Program-made: the position numbers and the translations under genes
Source: Carettochelys insculpta
Lineage: Eukaryota; Chordata; Testudines; Carettochelyidae
NCBI RefSeq assembly: GCF_033958435.1
Contig: NC_134137.1
Span: forward strand, 62,884,001-62,948,000
Direction of reading: 5' to 3'
Length of the DNA stretch: 64,000 nucleotides
The notes under the pieces: model-generated
The model's input: only the letters and a program-made list of their open reading frames with translations
What the model was told of the DNA's origin: nothing
The model's database searches: none
In this document: in pieces, positions 1-11,664 of the stretch
Position numbering within the stretch: position 1 is the first letter of the stretch
Layout of the letters: each line of letters opens with the position of its first letter

Positions 1-149
1 AGTGGGGGTTCTGGAGGTCAGAAATGTGCTTCAGTAGGGAGGTGTCCTGCCAACCACCACCTGACCACTAGGCAGCTATGTTGATGGTTCTTATTCACCT
101 TCTACATGAGGACCTCTCTTATCTGCTTTTTAATTCTTTAGACTTAAAT

Positions 150-336
150 CCGTGTTTCTCAAAGTATGGAATGCATACCACTGGTGGTACACGAAAGGAT
201 TTCAAGCAGTATGTGGCAGAAAATAAATTACTAAAAATCAACAGCTAAGCACCAGGATGGCACTGGGAGAGGGGTGCGCTGTAAGGGCCAGGTCCTGAAA
301 GGGGTATGGGAATGTTTTAAGTTTGGGAAAACACTG
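150..336. mobile_element. hAT-type MITE with 8-bp target duplication
   Basis: The termini read CCGTGTTTCTCAAAG at the left and, reverse-complemented, CAGTGTTTTCCCAAAC at the right, which is a typical hAT terminal inverted repeat. The flanks are ACTTAAAT (142-149) and ACTTAGAT (337-344), an 8-bp duplication with one mismatch, as expected for hAT. No coding potential. Non-autonomous and old. Confidence 0.7.
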
Positions 337-344
337 ACTTAGAT

Positions 345-677
345 GAATAAAAATGCCTATATGCAGCTCTAAGCACCTTGAAAAGACATTAAAAATAATG
401 GTCCTGATTCTGCCTGATACTCGCTTTCATTGTAGTCATTAGAGCTCTGAAAAATGGCATTTCTTTTCCACAGGAAATAAATAAAACCTGGCAGTTTCTG
501 GTGGTTTTGTTTTGAACTGAAGCAACACCCCAGAGTTCCTTGCAGAATGGAAATAACAAAGTATTTTGACCTGTAACTGGACGTTGCTATTTTGATATTT
601 CAGTCATTCCAGGCAAAAAGAGGAAAAGAGGGAGTAGTCTCGAAAAATGTTCCACATAAATAAAAGCAATAATGGGG
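345..677. other. No recognised feature
   Basis: AT-rich sequence between two hAT MITEs. I see no open reading frame or repeat I can name. Confidence 0.5.
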
Positions 678-848
678 TAGGGCCCTATCAAATTCACAAT
701 CCGTTTTGGTAATTTCTGCTGTCATAGTATTTCAAAAAAACATTGAATTTCACATGGTGTCAAGTATGGGAGGGGGAGCCACGTTAGTCTGGATCTGTAA
801 CAGCAACAAAGGGTCCTGTGGCACCTTATAGACTAACAGAAAAGTTTA

Positions 849-876
849 GAGCATGAGCTTTCGTGAGTTAACTCAC
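849..876 (-). ncRNA. Hammerhead-ribozyme-like core, partial
   Basis: On the minus strand, a self-complementary stem II (GTGAGTTAACTCAC, 863-876) is followed by GAAA and then a tiny stem III (AGC-TCAT-GCT) and a C at the cleavage position. This is the arrangement known for minimal hammerhead motifs in Penelope-like elements. The CUGANGA box before stem II is missing because the dimer junction falls there, so this copy should not be catalytic alone. Confidence 0.4.
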
Positions 877-880
877 TCTG

Positions 881-914
881 AAGTTAACTCACTCACTCAC
901 GAAAGCTCATGCTC
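881..914 (+). ncRNA. Hammerhead-ribozyme-like core, second arm
   Basis: The right arm of the dimer carries CACGAAAGCTCATGCTC (898-914), that is GAAA, a 3-bp stem III with TCAT loop, and a C. It is preceded by CTGAAG instead of an exact CUGANGA box, and stem II is altered by repeated ACTC units. Likely a decayed motif. Confidence 0.35.
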
Positions 915-1202
915 TAAACTTTTCTGTTAGTCTGTAAGGTGCCACAGGACCCCTTCGTTGCTATTGAATTTCACAGTTTCAGATATTATAGTGTTGTAAG
1001 CGTGTGGGTCCTGACCCAAAAGGGGGTCAGATGGGGGAGGTCACGAGGCTGTTCCAGTGAGACTGCAGTATTGCCAAACTCACATCTGCGCTGCCTTTAT
1101 GGCTGGGTAGCTGTGTGACAAAAACCTGGTGCTGAAGCAGCCCCCCACCAGCCCCAGCAGAGCAGTAAGGGTGACAAGGTATGGTATTGCCACCTTTACT
1201 TC

Positions 1203-2818
1203 TCAAATGTGAAACTGCAGAGTTATTAACAGTGGTTTGTAACCTATCCTTTAAATCCGCTTCGGTACCCAATGACTGGAAGACGGCCAATATAACGCCA
1301 ATATTTAAAAAAGGCTCTAGAAGAGACCCCTGGCAATTATAGACCGATAAGTTTAACATCAGTACCAGGCAAATTAGTAGAAACACTAGTAAAGAATAAA
1401 ATTGTCAGCCACATAGAAGAGCACGAATTGTTGGGCAAAAGTCAGCATGGTTTCTGCAGAGGGAAGTCGTGTCTAACTAATCTATTAGAATTCTTTGAAG
1501 GGGTTAATAAACACGAGGACAAGGGGCACCTAGTGGACATAATATACCTAGATTTCCAGAAAGCCTTTGACACAGCCCCACACCAAAGGCTTTTATGTAA
1601 ATTAGGCGGTCATGGGATAGGAGGAAAGATCCTTTCATGGATCGGGAATTGGTTAAAAGACAGAAAACAAAGGGTTGGAATAAATGGTAAATTTTCACAA
1701 TGTAGGGGGGTAACTAGTGGTGTTCCCCAGGGGTCAGTCCTGGGACCGATCCTGTTCAACTTGTTCATCAATGATCTGGAAAATGAGGTAAGCAGTGAGG
1801 TGGCAAAGTTTGCAGATGACACCAAGTTGTTCAGGACAGTCAAAACCAAAACAGATTGTGAAGAACTACAAAAAGATCTCAGCAAACTGAGTGATTGGGC
1901 AGCAAAATGGCAAATGAAATTTAATGTGGGTAAGTGTAAGGTAATGCACATTGGAAAAAATAACCCAAATTACACGTACAACATGATGGGGTCAAATTTA
2001 GCTACGACAGATCAGGAAAGGGATCTTGGAGTTATAGTGGATAGTTCTCTGAAGACATCCATGCAGTGTGCAGTGGCAGTTAGTAAAGCAAATAGGATGT
2101 TAGGAATTATTAAAAAAGGGATAGATAATAAGATAAAAGATATCATACTTCCCCTATATAAAACTATAGTACGCCCACATCTTGAGTACTGCGTGCAGAT
2201 GTGGTCTCCTCACCTCAAAAAAGATATATTGGCATTAGAAAAGGTTCAGAAAAGCGCGACTAAGATGATTAGGGGTTTGGAACGGGTCCCATATGGGGAG
2301 AGGCCAGAGAGACTGGGACTTTTCAGTCTGGAAAAGAGGTGATTGAGGGGCGATATGATAGAGGTATATAAAATTATGAATGGTGTGGAGAAAGTGAATA
2401 TAGAAAAATTATTTACCTTTTCCCATAATACAACAGCTAGGGGACACCAAATGAAATTGATGGGTAGTAGGTTCAAAACTAGTAAAAGGAAATTTTTCTT
2501 CACACAGCGCACAGTCAACCTGTGGAACTCCTTGCCAGAGGAGGCTGTGAAGGCCAGGACTCTATTAAGGTTTAAAAAAGAGCTCGATAAATTTGTGCAG
2601 GTTAGGTCCATAAATGGCTATTAGCCAGGGGTAAAGTATGGTGCCCTAGCCTTCAGTACGAGGGCAGGAGATGGATGGCAGGAGATAAATCACTTGATCA
2701 TTGTCTTCTGTTCTCCTTCTCTGGGGCACCTGGCATTGGCCACTGTTGGCAGACGGGATACTGGGCTGGATGGACCTTTGGTCTGACCCAGTATGGCCAT
2801 TCTTATGTTCTTATGTTC
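1203..2818 (+). mobile_element. CR1 LINE, 5'-truncated
   Basis: The body encodes a CR1-type reverse transcriptase. The 3' end reads CTGACCCAGTATGGCC followed by short TTCTTATG repeats at about 2801-2818, the usual CR1 tail instead of poly(A). The 5' part, including the endonuclease, is absent. The left boundary is approximate, set where the preceding hAT MITE sequence stops. Few disabling changes suggest a fairly young copy. Confidence 0.85.
1235..2624 (+). pseudogene. CR1 ORF2 fragment (reverse transcriptase)
   Basis: Translation begins inside the reverse transcriptase (NDWKTANITPIFKKGS, from about 1271). One frameshift near 1325 moves the frame, then a long frame runs from 1428. Visible motifs are VPQGSVLGP (about residue 98 counted from 1428) and the catalytic FADD (about residue 127). 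The C-terminal region follows with EYCVQMWSP and WNSLPEEAVKARTLL. The frame is cut once by TGA at 2340-2342, in a context where CR1 normally has arginine (CGA), which suggests CpG decay. The frame then continues to 2624. In CR1 this protein carries out target-primed reverse transcription. This copy lacks the endonuclease and is not functional. Confidence 0.85.
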
Positions 2819-3769
2819 CAATGCTGCAATTGTGCACTCTGATAACATAAAGCTATGTCAGTGCGTGTTCCAGTCCTGGAAAGGTCACTGAAGCTAGAAG
2901 GTCAAATGGGAAATGTGCAGAGAAGCAGTCCACTGGCCCTCCACACTGGGCGTGGGGCAGATAGTCAATAACCTCACCTAATGCTAGCCTTATGTTACGG
3001 AGATGCATCAAGCCTGCCATTCCCGCAAATAGCGGAAATTCTAATATTGATTTGTGGGCTCACTTACAGTTATAGTGCAACTGATCCAGCCTCTTCCCAG
3101 TACTCCCCTCTTAAGATCCATGCAAATACCCCATGGACACATTCCATACCCCTACTGTGCAGCTTCTTCACTGAAGTCAGAGCTAGATCAATGAGGGGAA
3201 CTATGAAAAGCAACATGTGGATTTATGCTGTGAACATTAAAAGTAAAACCAAGTACTTGGAAAGGAAAAAATATTACACAAATAGGGAGAAAGGCTTATT
3301 TCCTCCCAATGCCTCCTTTCTAGCCCCCATAAATTAAAAACTCAGTGGAACAAACTTTACCCACAGCCATCAGTCTGCTTCTCAAATGCCATGTTATTTC
3401 TTCCTCATTCTCTGCTCGTAGGAAGGAACTGATGAATCAGAGGGGTTAGATATGTTGTCACCCAGCAGCACTCCTCCCTGATGCCCCGAAGACAGCCATT
3501 TCCCAGAAGAGCAGTCAGCATGAATTATACCTGAGATTCCCCAGGGATGTCATCCTGGAAGTAGGTCTGCATGCATCTCAGTGCCCCCAGCAAGCACAGC
3601 CAGGAAATCTCTTGCTTGATCATTGTGTCATCCTCACTGACTAGTTGTGAGGTCACTGTGTCAGTTAGCTTCTTACTGGCCTGGCAGTAGGATGGTGACA
3701 AATGGAGGTGGGTGGGTGTCTGTGTTCGCCTCAGCCTTATGGATGCAGAATGCTTGCATGCCACTCATA
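2819..3769. other. No recognised feature
   Basis: Mixed sequence between the CR1 tail and the Harbinger MITE. Short frames are present, but none resembles a known family. Confidence 0.45.
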
Positions 3770-4155
3770 GGCTGTGTCTACACTAGCCAAAAACTTCGAA
3801 ATGGCCATGCAAATGGTCATTTCGAAGTTTACTAATGAAGCATGCAGGCTGCCGCGGCACTTCAAAATTGACACAGCTCGCCGCCGCGCAGCTCGTCCAG
3901 ACGGGGCTCCTTTTCGAAAGGACCCCGCCTTCTTCGAAGTCCCCTTGTTCCTGTGAGCAGATGGGAATAAGGGGACTTCGAAGTAGCCGGGGTCCTTTAG
4001 AAAAGGAGCCCCATCTGGATGAGCCGCGTGGTGGCGAGCCATGTCAATTTCGAAGTGCCGTGGTCGCCCGCATGCTAATGAGGCACTGAATATGTATTTC
4101 AGCACTTCATTAGTAAACTTCTAATGGCTAGTTTTTGGCTAGTGTAGATGTAGCC
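3770..4155. mobile_element. Harbinger-type MITE (family A)
   Basis: Termini are GGCTGTGTCTACACTAGCC and the reverse complement of GGCTACATCTACACTAGCC. The flanks are ATA (3767-3769 and 4156-4158), a 3-bp duplication. The body is nearly palindromic about position 3955, with TTCGAA-rich arms and an AATAAGGGGACTTCGAAG segment. It has no coding capacity and would need transposase supplied in trans. The right half recurs at 33391-33590. Confidence 0.8.
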
Positions 4156-4158
4156 ATA

Positions 4159-4986
4159 GAGTTGTTCCAGAATGGAAAAGGAAGCGTTCCAACAGGGGTG
4201 CGACACTGTGAGTGACTCCTGCTGCTCTTCAGGCTTGTGGCATGGTGAACTGGGCTGTCTGAAGTGGCCATATAGCATATTGGCCACTGACAGCAGTACC
4301 CACACCTCTGCATGCCTCTTCCAGAAAATCCTTCGACAGACCAAGACAGTAAGTGAGGCAAGGGACACATTAGAAGATGTCATCCTACACGGCATAATTT
4401 ACTCCATGGCCCATTGCCACATACACAGCAGAGAGGTGGAGCAGCCTTAGCCCTCCTCTATGAGAGCATGTCAGCACAGTGCATCCAAGATGTTCCAGAC
4501 AACCAAAGCATGGCATGCTTTTGAGGGAGGATATATGTGCCAGTGCTGCCGCTAGTCTTTCTGCTACTGCTCCCTTAGTAGGCCATAACAGCCATGCAGG
4601 AAGTTGTCTGACTACTGGTCCATGTCAGTGCACTTGCCTGCCCAGACTACCCCATCCTGTGCTTCTCACAGCAACAAAAATATGTGGTACTTCCTTTTTT
4701 GCAAGGAAGGACTGATCGTAATCTGCTACCTGGGAGCAGCTGCAGCCACAAAATGTTTGAAGCCTTTCCCCTCCTCATGGGAGCAAGCAAGGGTGGTCAG
4801 AGCCAGCCTCTGCTCATCATGGCCAGTTTCACACGCATGGGCTGGTTGCATTACTGTTTTGCCCTCTCTGAATACACTCCCCGATGTACTACTGAGTGAG
4901 GCAGCTGGACTCAGCTGACAAAGTCATGGAAAACTTTGGTGGTGTCGGCGACTGCACTGAAGTCAGTGCAGATGTTGTTTGTGTTG
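4159..4986. other. No recognised feature
   Basis: Short overlapping frames on both strands. None shows a motif I recognise. Confidence 0.4.
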
Positions 4987-4994
4987 CTGTAAGC

Positions 4995-5519
4995 CAGGGA
5001 TGGGCAACAATGAACAGTGGGAGGGCCACACAAGTGGCCCTCCTTCAACTCAGTGGACTGCAGCAGCCCATGGCCCACTAGGGTTCCATCTGCAGCCCCA
5101 TAGCCCCCATTTGCCTCTCCTTGACCCTCACTTGCCCCCCAGCTCTTACACACTAGGGCACTGAGCCCTGCACTTACTAGCAACTCGCTTCCTTCCCAGC
5201 ACTTTCAGAGCATGCAAATCATCTGATTCACCCTCCATTCCTGCTCTTCCACCTCCCTTCCACAGCCAGAATGCTGCAAACAGCTGATTTACGGAGTTTC
5301 TGTGCAGGGATGGAGGAGGAGGAGGAGCTGGGAAGGAGAACAAATTAGGCAATTTGCTACTCCTCCAAAAGTGCTGGGAAGGCGAGTGGAGGGGTAGGAA
5401 ATGAGGAGCTCTGGTGCCCCAGTGCACAAGAGGTGCATGGGCGCAGGGGAGCAGCTATGGGGGGCGGGGACTCCAAGTCAAAGGTGGAGCTCATGTGGGC
5501 CACATGTTGCCAACCTCTA
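4995..5519. mobile_element. hAT-type non-autonomous element with 8-bp duplication
   Basis: The left end is CAGGGATGGGCAAC. The right end, reverse-complemented, is TAGAGGTTGGCAACATG, close to hAT (Charlie-like) termini. CTGTAAGC occurs at 4987-4994 and 5520-5527, an exact 8-bp duplication. A diverged relative lies at 33887-34323. The body is GC-rich and non-coding. Confidence 0.75.
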
Positions 5520-5527
5520 CTGTAAGC

Positions 5528-7119
5528 TTTGGGCTAACTGGTTTCATCCAGTGCATTCTGTGACTGAGCTTCATGGAATTGAACCATCCCTAGACCCCCA
5601 TCCTTTGTGACTCCTGCCAGACTTCTCTTCCTGAGTGAGCAAATGACACTGATGCTGTGCAGTACTGGGAGGAGGGGCGGAGGGATTCTAACAGCAGTGA
5701 ATTTGCTGTTGGGAGAAATTTGGAATAGGAGTACTACCATTCTCTGGAGCTCCCAGCAATACCGTGCCCAGCAGAGAGAGAGGAAATGGCCTCCCTTCCA
5801 CCTGGGAATGTCACTACCGACATCAACAACATCCATCCGCAAAGCAGCACAGCAGAACAAGGTTTCAGAGGATTCTGACGGTCTCTGGTCAGTGCCCTGC
5901 TGTTGAGGCTCAGCCTCATGTGGTGCTGGATTAAATGGAGGTGCACCCTTCTCCTCCTCACCACCTCCCCTGCACCTGCAGTGATTGACTGTGCCCCAGG
6001 GGAAGAATCTTCTTCAGAGCTGTTTGCATTATGCAAAGTGTGTTTTGCTGTTTCCCCTACCACTGCCTGCATCTATTCATACTGCATACCACTTCTGGAA
6101 AATTACTTTCTTTTCCATAGCCTGAAGTGTTCCATGCAAGAACATGGCTTTGCAAGCAGTAAGCTGATATCATCCAGATCCACTAACGAAACTCTCAGAC
6201 TCAGATCAGCAGCAGCAGGGAAAGATCACCTCTGATTACTGCATCACACAGCAGAAAAGCAACCACAAGTATTGGGCAAAGAGAAAAAAGTGTGCCTGTA
6301 ATCTGCTGTTCTGGGGGGAATCCACCCCAAAAGTGCTTGATGCAAAGAGAACGAGTCTGCTCTTTTTGCTTGCAGAAACAGCCACCAAACAACCCTCAAT
6401 CATTAAGGGCAAGTGACTAAATGTACCAGTGTGTTCTCAGCCATTTGACTGGCTGCAGAAAAACCTTGAATGAAATCATGCGTTTGAGGTGGGGGACAGA
6501 AAAGCAAACCTCAAAAGTGCAAATTTTTCTGTCAAACGATCGCAAGATTTTGGTAGTCACAATTTTGCAGAATTTTTGGATTCTCTAAATTGCATGTTTT
6601 AGTGAAATATATTTTGATAAAGTCTTTTCAGATTTATACTGATATTTGGGATGCCAAAAGTAGTGAAAACAAAACAATAGCAAATCCCACTCACCACACA
6701 CACAAATTAGGCAAAGAAATAAAAACTACTCTTTCCCAGACTTCAGCCACACACAAGCTCCTGTTCAAGTAGGTGATTAGATTTTAATGCATCTAATAAA
6801 ATAGCTAGCAGTATTGAGAGATTTGTACATTATAAAGAGGAACTTCACATCATGTTTTAATAGAAATGAACACTCCTGAATAGGGTATGTTACAGTGGTA
6901 TGCATATTACATGTAAACCTAACAATCTCTGGTTCCAACTCAACCTCAATAGAAGCTGCTTATAAAGAAGTATCATGAGCTCAATTTTTCAGAAGTACAC
7001 TGTACAGATTGATAAATAAGTTTCTCAGTATGAAATATTAAATACAGTTTGATCAAAATATATTTTGCCCAAATAAGAGCTGCTGTTAAGAACTATAGAC
7101 TAGCAATGCCAAGTACTTA
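5528..7119. other. No recognised feature
   Basis: Unique-looking sequence with short frames only. The 6400-7119 part is AT-rich. Confidence 0.45.
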
Positions 7120-7315
7120 GGCTATTTCTGCACTGCACTTAAGTTGTTAAAACTGTTGTCACTCCAGGGTATGAAAAAAAACCCCACCAACCTCAAGAGC
7201 AAAAGTTTTAATGGTGAAAAATGCTGATGGAGACTGTGTTTTGTTGGCGGGAGAGCTCTCTCACAGCAACAAAAAGCGCCTGTGCCGTTGTAAGGCACAC
7301 AGTGCAGACATAGTC
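7120..7315. mobile_element. Short Harbinger-like MITE, degenerate
   Basis: Termini GGCTATTTCTGCACTGC and (right end reversed) GACTATGTCTGCACTGTG form an imperfect inverted repeat of the same style as the other GGCTATGTCTACAC elements here. No clean target duplication. About 196 bp. Confidence 0.5.
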
Positions 7316-8380
7316 TAGTTAATGTTACATTATTTGCATTAGCCATCGCACTTCCAGAAAACCAGATGTACTAACATTAAACAGTCAGCTAAGTGATGGG
7401 TCACTGGAATACTCTGTATCTCTTCAGAATAAAAACTACCAAAACAGTTTTCACTTGTACTTAATATTGTACTGAATTAAATTAGGCATTTGTCAAGACG
7501 TACATGACATTTTATTCACTCTTCCAACAAGTATACATACACACACACAGACACACACAAATAAAATACCAGCCTCCGAAAGATTACAGTTAACAAAATC
7601 TTCAGTTGGCTACTAGTACAAAGCAAAAGAAATTCACTTTGTCAGCTCTGCCATAAGTTTCCTATTTTCCATCTTCCAAAAGATTTTTAATTACAGAATC
7701 TCTCTCTTCTCTTGGAAAACACCCCCAACTAGCTTGAAAACATGGATGAACTGAGTTGATGCTTAGTTTTTTCTAGCAACTACAAAAGTTTGTCCAAGAA
7801 ACAAATGATAAGCAAAATTCTTCCTTCTCTTACTTGGAATAGTATTAATGAACTTTTAAGAAAAAGAATAAAGTAAAACACATTTAAATAAATTTGGCTT
7901 TGTCTTACCTCAGTCCTTGTTCCTTAAAGTCAGTTCAATAAGACATTTCCTTCTTCTGCTTTTAGAAATTCAAAACTTGCAGCTTGCTACTGGGGATGAA
8001 AAAAAAAAACTATTTTCACAAAACCAATAGCAAGGAAGAGGAAGTAAGCATATTAGCACAGCTTTTACTTTCTTAAGACTATTTCGTCTATTCAAGAACA
8101 GGCATTTGCACTCATATGGCATTCCATATCTTTCACACTAACTGGTACTAAAAAGTTTCTGTGGTTCAGCAATGTACCTGGAATTTTTTTATCAGCCACT
8201 CATTTTTCTAAATATGGCCTTTCGGCAATCAAAGATGTCTGAAATCGGAGAATGTGTGTACTTTTGAACTGTAAACTTTAAAGAAAATATAGCACTTAGA
8301 ATAGTATTTTAGGTCAGTATATTTTAGGGAAGGTCTTCAGATAACATTAGCGCTGTGTCATCTAACTAAGCTTACAATTC
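7316..8380. other. AT-rich spacer
   Basis: No gene or named repeat. A short CA-rich run lies at about 7532-7563. Confidence 0.5.
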
Positions 8381-8817
8381 AGCTACAGTTACACTACAGC
8401 GATCTGTCAACAGAAGTCACCGTCGGAAGAGATTTCCCGAGAAAACTTCTGTCAACAGAGTGTGGCTACATGCAAAAGCCAATTGGAAGAGCACTCCAAT
8501 CTGTTGACAGAGTGGCCAGACTGCACAGCTGCTCTCTCAACAAAAGAGGGACCCAAAAGCGCAGCAGACAGGGCTGCCCATTATTCTGGATGCCCTGTCT
8601 GTCGAGAGAAGACCCCCCCAGAGCATCCACACAGCTTCTTTGTCAACAGAACCTTTTGACAAAAAGCACTCTTCCTCATCTGGGAGAGGCAGAAGGTTGT
8701 CGGCGGAAGAGCCAACTTTTGTCAACATACTGTTGACAAAATGCTTTTTGTGTGTGGCCTTCCACCAGTTTTGTTGACAAAACTGGGGTTTCGTTGGCGA
8801 AACTCACTGGTGTAGCC
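8381..8817. mobile_element. MITE with GTTGACAA-rich subterminal repeats
   Basis: The ends are AGCTACAGTTACACTACAG and, reversed, GGCTACACCAGTGAG, an imperfect inverted repeat related to the other Harbinger-style termini. The interior contains many TGTCAACAGA and TTGTTGACAAA motifs in both orientations. I see no clear target duplication. Confidence 0.55.
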
Positions 8818-8941
8818 ATATCCTTCTAATCTGGCATTGTCAAAGCTGCCACAGGGAGCTGGGTGCCCAATCACCATGGACTTTCAATGGGAGGTGGGCA
8901 TCTAACTCCAGTAGGCTCCCTTTAAATCTCAGTGCTTTGGC

Positions 8942-9215
8942 TAGGGCTGCCAACAGTCCCTTATGATAAGGGATGTCCCTTATTTTCTCATCTCTGTATA
9001 ACAAGACTGGGAGTTGATGAGTGCTGCAAGAAAGCAGCAAAAAATACCAATGTTGAGTGTAGGCGAGAGTAGTTGTAGATGGTTACACCTCCATATGGTG
9101 AGTGTAGAGTGTAGTACTGCTTATTATTAATGAATCATAGTGTCAGGAAGATGGGTGGGGTAAGGCTGCTAAAAAACAATCCCTTATATTTGAAATATAG
9201 TCTTGGCAATCCTTA
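8942..9215. mobile_element. hAT-like MITE, degenerate
   Basis: TAGGGCTGCCAACAGTCCC at the left and (reversed) TAAGGATTGCCAAGAC at the right resemble termini of hAT MITEs that carry CCCTTAT-type subterminal blocks. The flanks GCTTTGGC and CTTGGCCC do not match as an 8-bp duplication. Confidence 0.45.
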
Positions 9216-11664
9216 CTTGGCCCAGTTCATTGTTATGTAGTACCATAATTGTTGATTCTCATTTATTAAGGCTCCTTTACTGAGCTCTGATGGCAGAGCT
9301 GAGCCTTAAAAATGGCAGGAAAGGCCCTTGCAAAATACTCCCTGTGCAATGACCCTGTGAACATAGTTTACAGATCTCCAAGTAAAGGGTAGGTCTGGGC
9401 CATAACTGGGTATTCTCTACTTCCAAGGCCTTGGAAGCATTATGTAAGTTGGAGCTGCTCTGAAACTGTTTCAGTCATGTTGTAGTTTGGCAGACTCCTT
9501 CATGGCCCCAGGTCACTTATGTCTCAAAACTTCTGCTCATGGCATGTTGGTGCAGTGACTTCACCACAGGTTCCTCCATCAGACAGCAGTCTGATCCTGT
9601 GACAGTCAGTTTCTTACAACTCTAGCCAGGTTACTTAACCCCAGCTCTGCTGAGGTAATAAGGAATACCACAGGGCAAACAGGCTCCTGAGTGACCAAGT
9701 ACCAGGTCATCAGTCCCAGCCTGGGTTTTATAGTCCCTCCCCCTTTTGCACAGCGAGGCTTTTGTATCTCTTTTTAACAGGATGGTAGGAGAATATAGGC
9801 ATGTCTCTTTCTTCTGTCAGATTCCCAGGGATTCTGTGCTTAACAAGCTAAAACCTGTTTCTTACAATTCCTTGCTGCTTTCTAGTTCCACCTGTCCACA
9901 GATGTCTCTTTCAGGCCTCTCTTAGTCTTAGAGGAAGACAAGCTCCTTGCACAGCTTTCTGCTAACCTACTGCAGAGGAAACTCCCCTCAACAGTTCTCA
10001 GCCTCCCTAGCAGCTCCCTTTTTCCTGTAGTTGCCAGTAGGCCAGCAATTAGAGGCAGCTGAGGAGGTGGCTACCTGTTAACTCCTTAGTAGCTGTGGTA
10101 AAGTGCAGCCTATACACCCCACAACACCCCAAAAGACAGGGAAAGCCACAACTGTAAGGATGGAATATGTGAGAAGCAGGAGCCTTGTGTAGTTATTTAT
10201 ACTACTAGTGCAAAGTGGGTTAAAATGTTACCAACTCCATCCTGAAGTTACAAATAGCTATACAAGGTGCAGGGCAGCTGTGAATTGGGTCCATAGTGTT
10301 TAAAACACTGGAATTTACCTCCAAAAGTGCTGTAAATGACACGAAATAAGGAAATTGGAAAAAAATATTTGATCAAATTTTATTTTACTGAACATTTTTG
10401 GAGGGTGTCTTATGTTCTATCTCTGCTCTCTGGAAAATGTATGTTGTAAATCTGGTTCTGCTTACTTTGTCCCTCCTCAGTACCTTTCATGCTATTGAAG
10501 GTGATACAATCCCCACCACTGCAACCTTAAAAAAAACAAAATGACTGTACTAGTAGCTCCCTACTATGGGCATAGTTACACCAGTATAGTTTATTCCCCT
10601 TCCTGATTGGGAATAGTTATACTATTATAAGACACATTCATACAGGTATAATTATGTCCATATTAGGGGTATATTAATATAAATTTTTAGAAAAAAATCA
10701 CACCTCTAACTACAATAGTCATAATGGTACAAAAGCTTGTGTAGTCCAAGTCTTAGACTCTCTTGTAATTAAATTGCGCAAGCAACTCATGAGCACCAGC
10801 CATGTTATACCAGGCAAAGAGAATAGATGCATTGTGACATCACAATGGTGAGTGGCCTCTTCATGTGTCCTTAGAAATAAATACATCTTAGAAGATACCC
10901 TCCGAGCATGCTCATAAGCATTATAAACAACTCACAGATCATAACCTGAGTTTCCTATCAGTTGTTTATAACACTTGGTTGTGGATGGGGTCCAAAACAG
11001 TTTGTATAACAAAGTTTAAAGTTTAGCTGTTTCTAATGCGAGTTAATTAATGGATGCTGGGAAGTATTGTAATAATAATATATAGGGGGAAAAGCTGAAT
11101 TTTTTCTGTTTTATAAACTAGAAAGAGTTTTTTCACATAATCAAAAAATTCTTCACCTTTTGAAGAGCACAAATATACAATATATTCAAACAAAAAGAAA
11201 ATTCTACAGGAAGTTATGAGTAAAAGAAAATACAGCTGTAGAAGTGCAATTGTTTTCCAACACTGGCCCTCCATGATACTGGCAACCCTTAGAAAACATG
11301 TTTAGCACTTTCTGTAGCATGATTGTATCATTAACATTGAACAGACTGAAATATAAAAAGACAGATAAATATTCCCTCATCTAAGCTCCTTGAAGTTCAT
11401 GGACATATACCCATTAATTTCAGTGGGCTGTAGATCACAGCCTAAATAAGACTGCTCTTTTTAAGATCAGTTTTTGAGACATTTTTAGGAAGCTGAAAAG
11501 CATATCCATCCATAACACCAGCAAGCATGCCAGTGTGGCAGTTATTAAAATTCTATCTTTTTTGGCCCATCCTTTTAAAATTTTTAACCAATCTACTTCT
11601 GAGCTCCCTTACATCTTAATGTTCACTTGCCTTTTGTATCTGCATTATGTATTTTAAATCTTAA
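9216..11664. other. No recognised feature
   Basis: About 2.4 kb with no gene or repeat I can name. 10140-11660 is AT-rich. The 9450-10130 stretch has a pyrimidine-rich, retroelement-like feel but no terminal signature. Confidence 0.4.

Larger units (their letters stand above)
754..962. mobile_element. Penelope-type repeat, head-to-head inverted dimer
   Basis: A left arm in minus orientation (with GTTAGTCTGGATC, GTCCTGTGGCACC and AGACTAACAG blocks) is followed by a right arm in plus orientation with the same blocks reversed. Together they form an inverted repeat centred near 880. The unit is flanked by an exact 12-bp direct repeat ATTGAATTTCAC (742-753 and 963-974), so the dimer went in as one event. 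The block order matches the terminal region of vertebrate Penelope-like elements. No reverse transcriptase is present. Confidence 0.75.
678..1202. mobile_element. hAT-like MITE, split and truncated
   Basis: It begins TAGGGCCCTATC, the terminus of a common tetrapod hAT MITE, and continues with the family's body (a GTGGGTCCTGACCC-type segment near 1003-1016 and a CAGTATTGCC/GGTATTGCCACC pair). It is interrupted at 754-962 by a Penelope-type dimer, and its right end is lost where the CR1 copy starts near 1203. The family assignment rests on remembered consensus features, so it is moderately sure. Confidence 0.5.
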
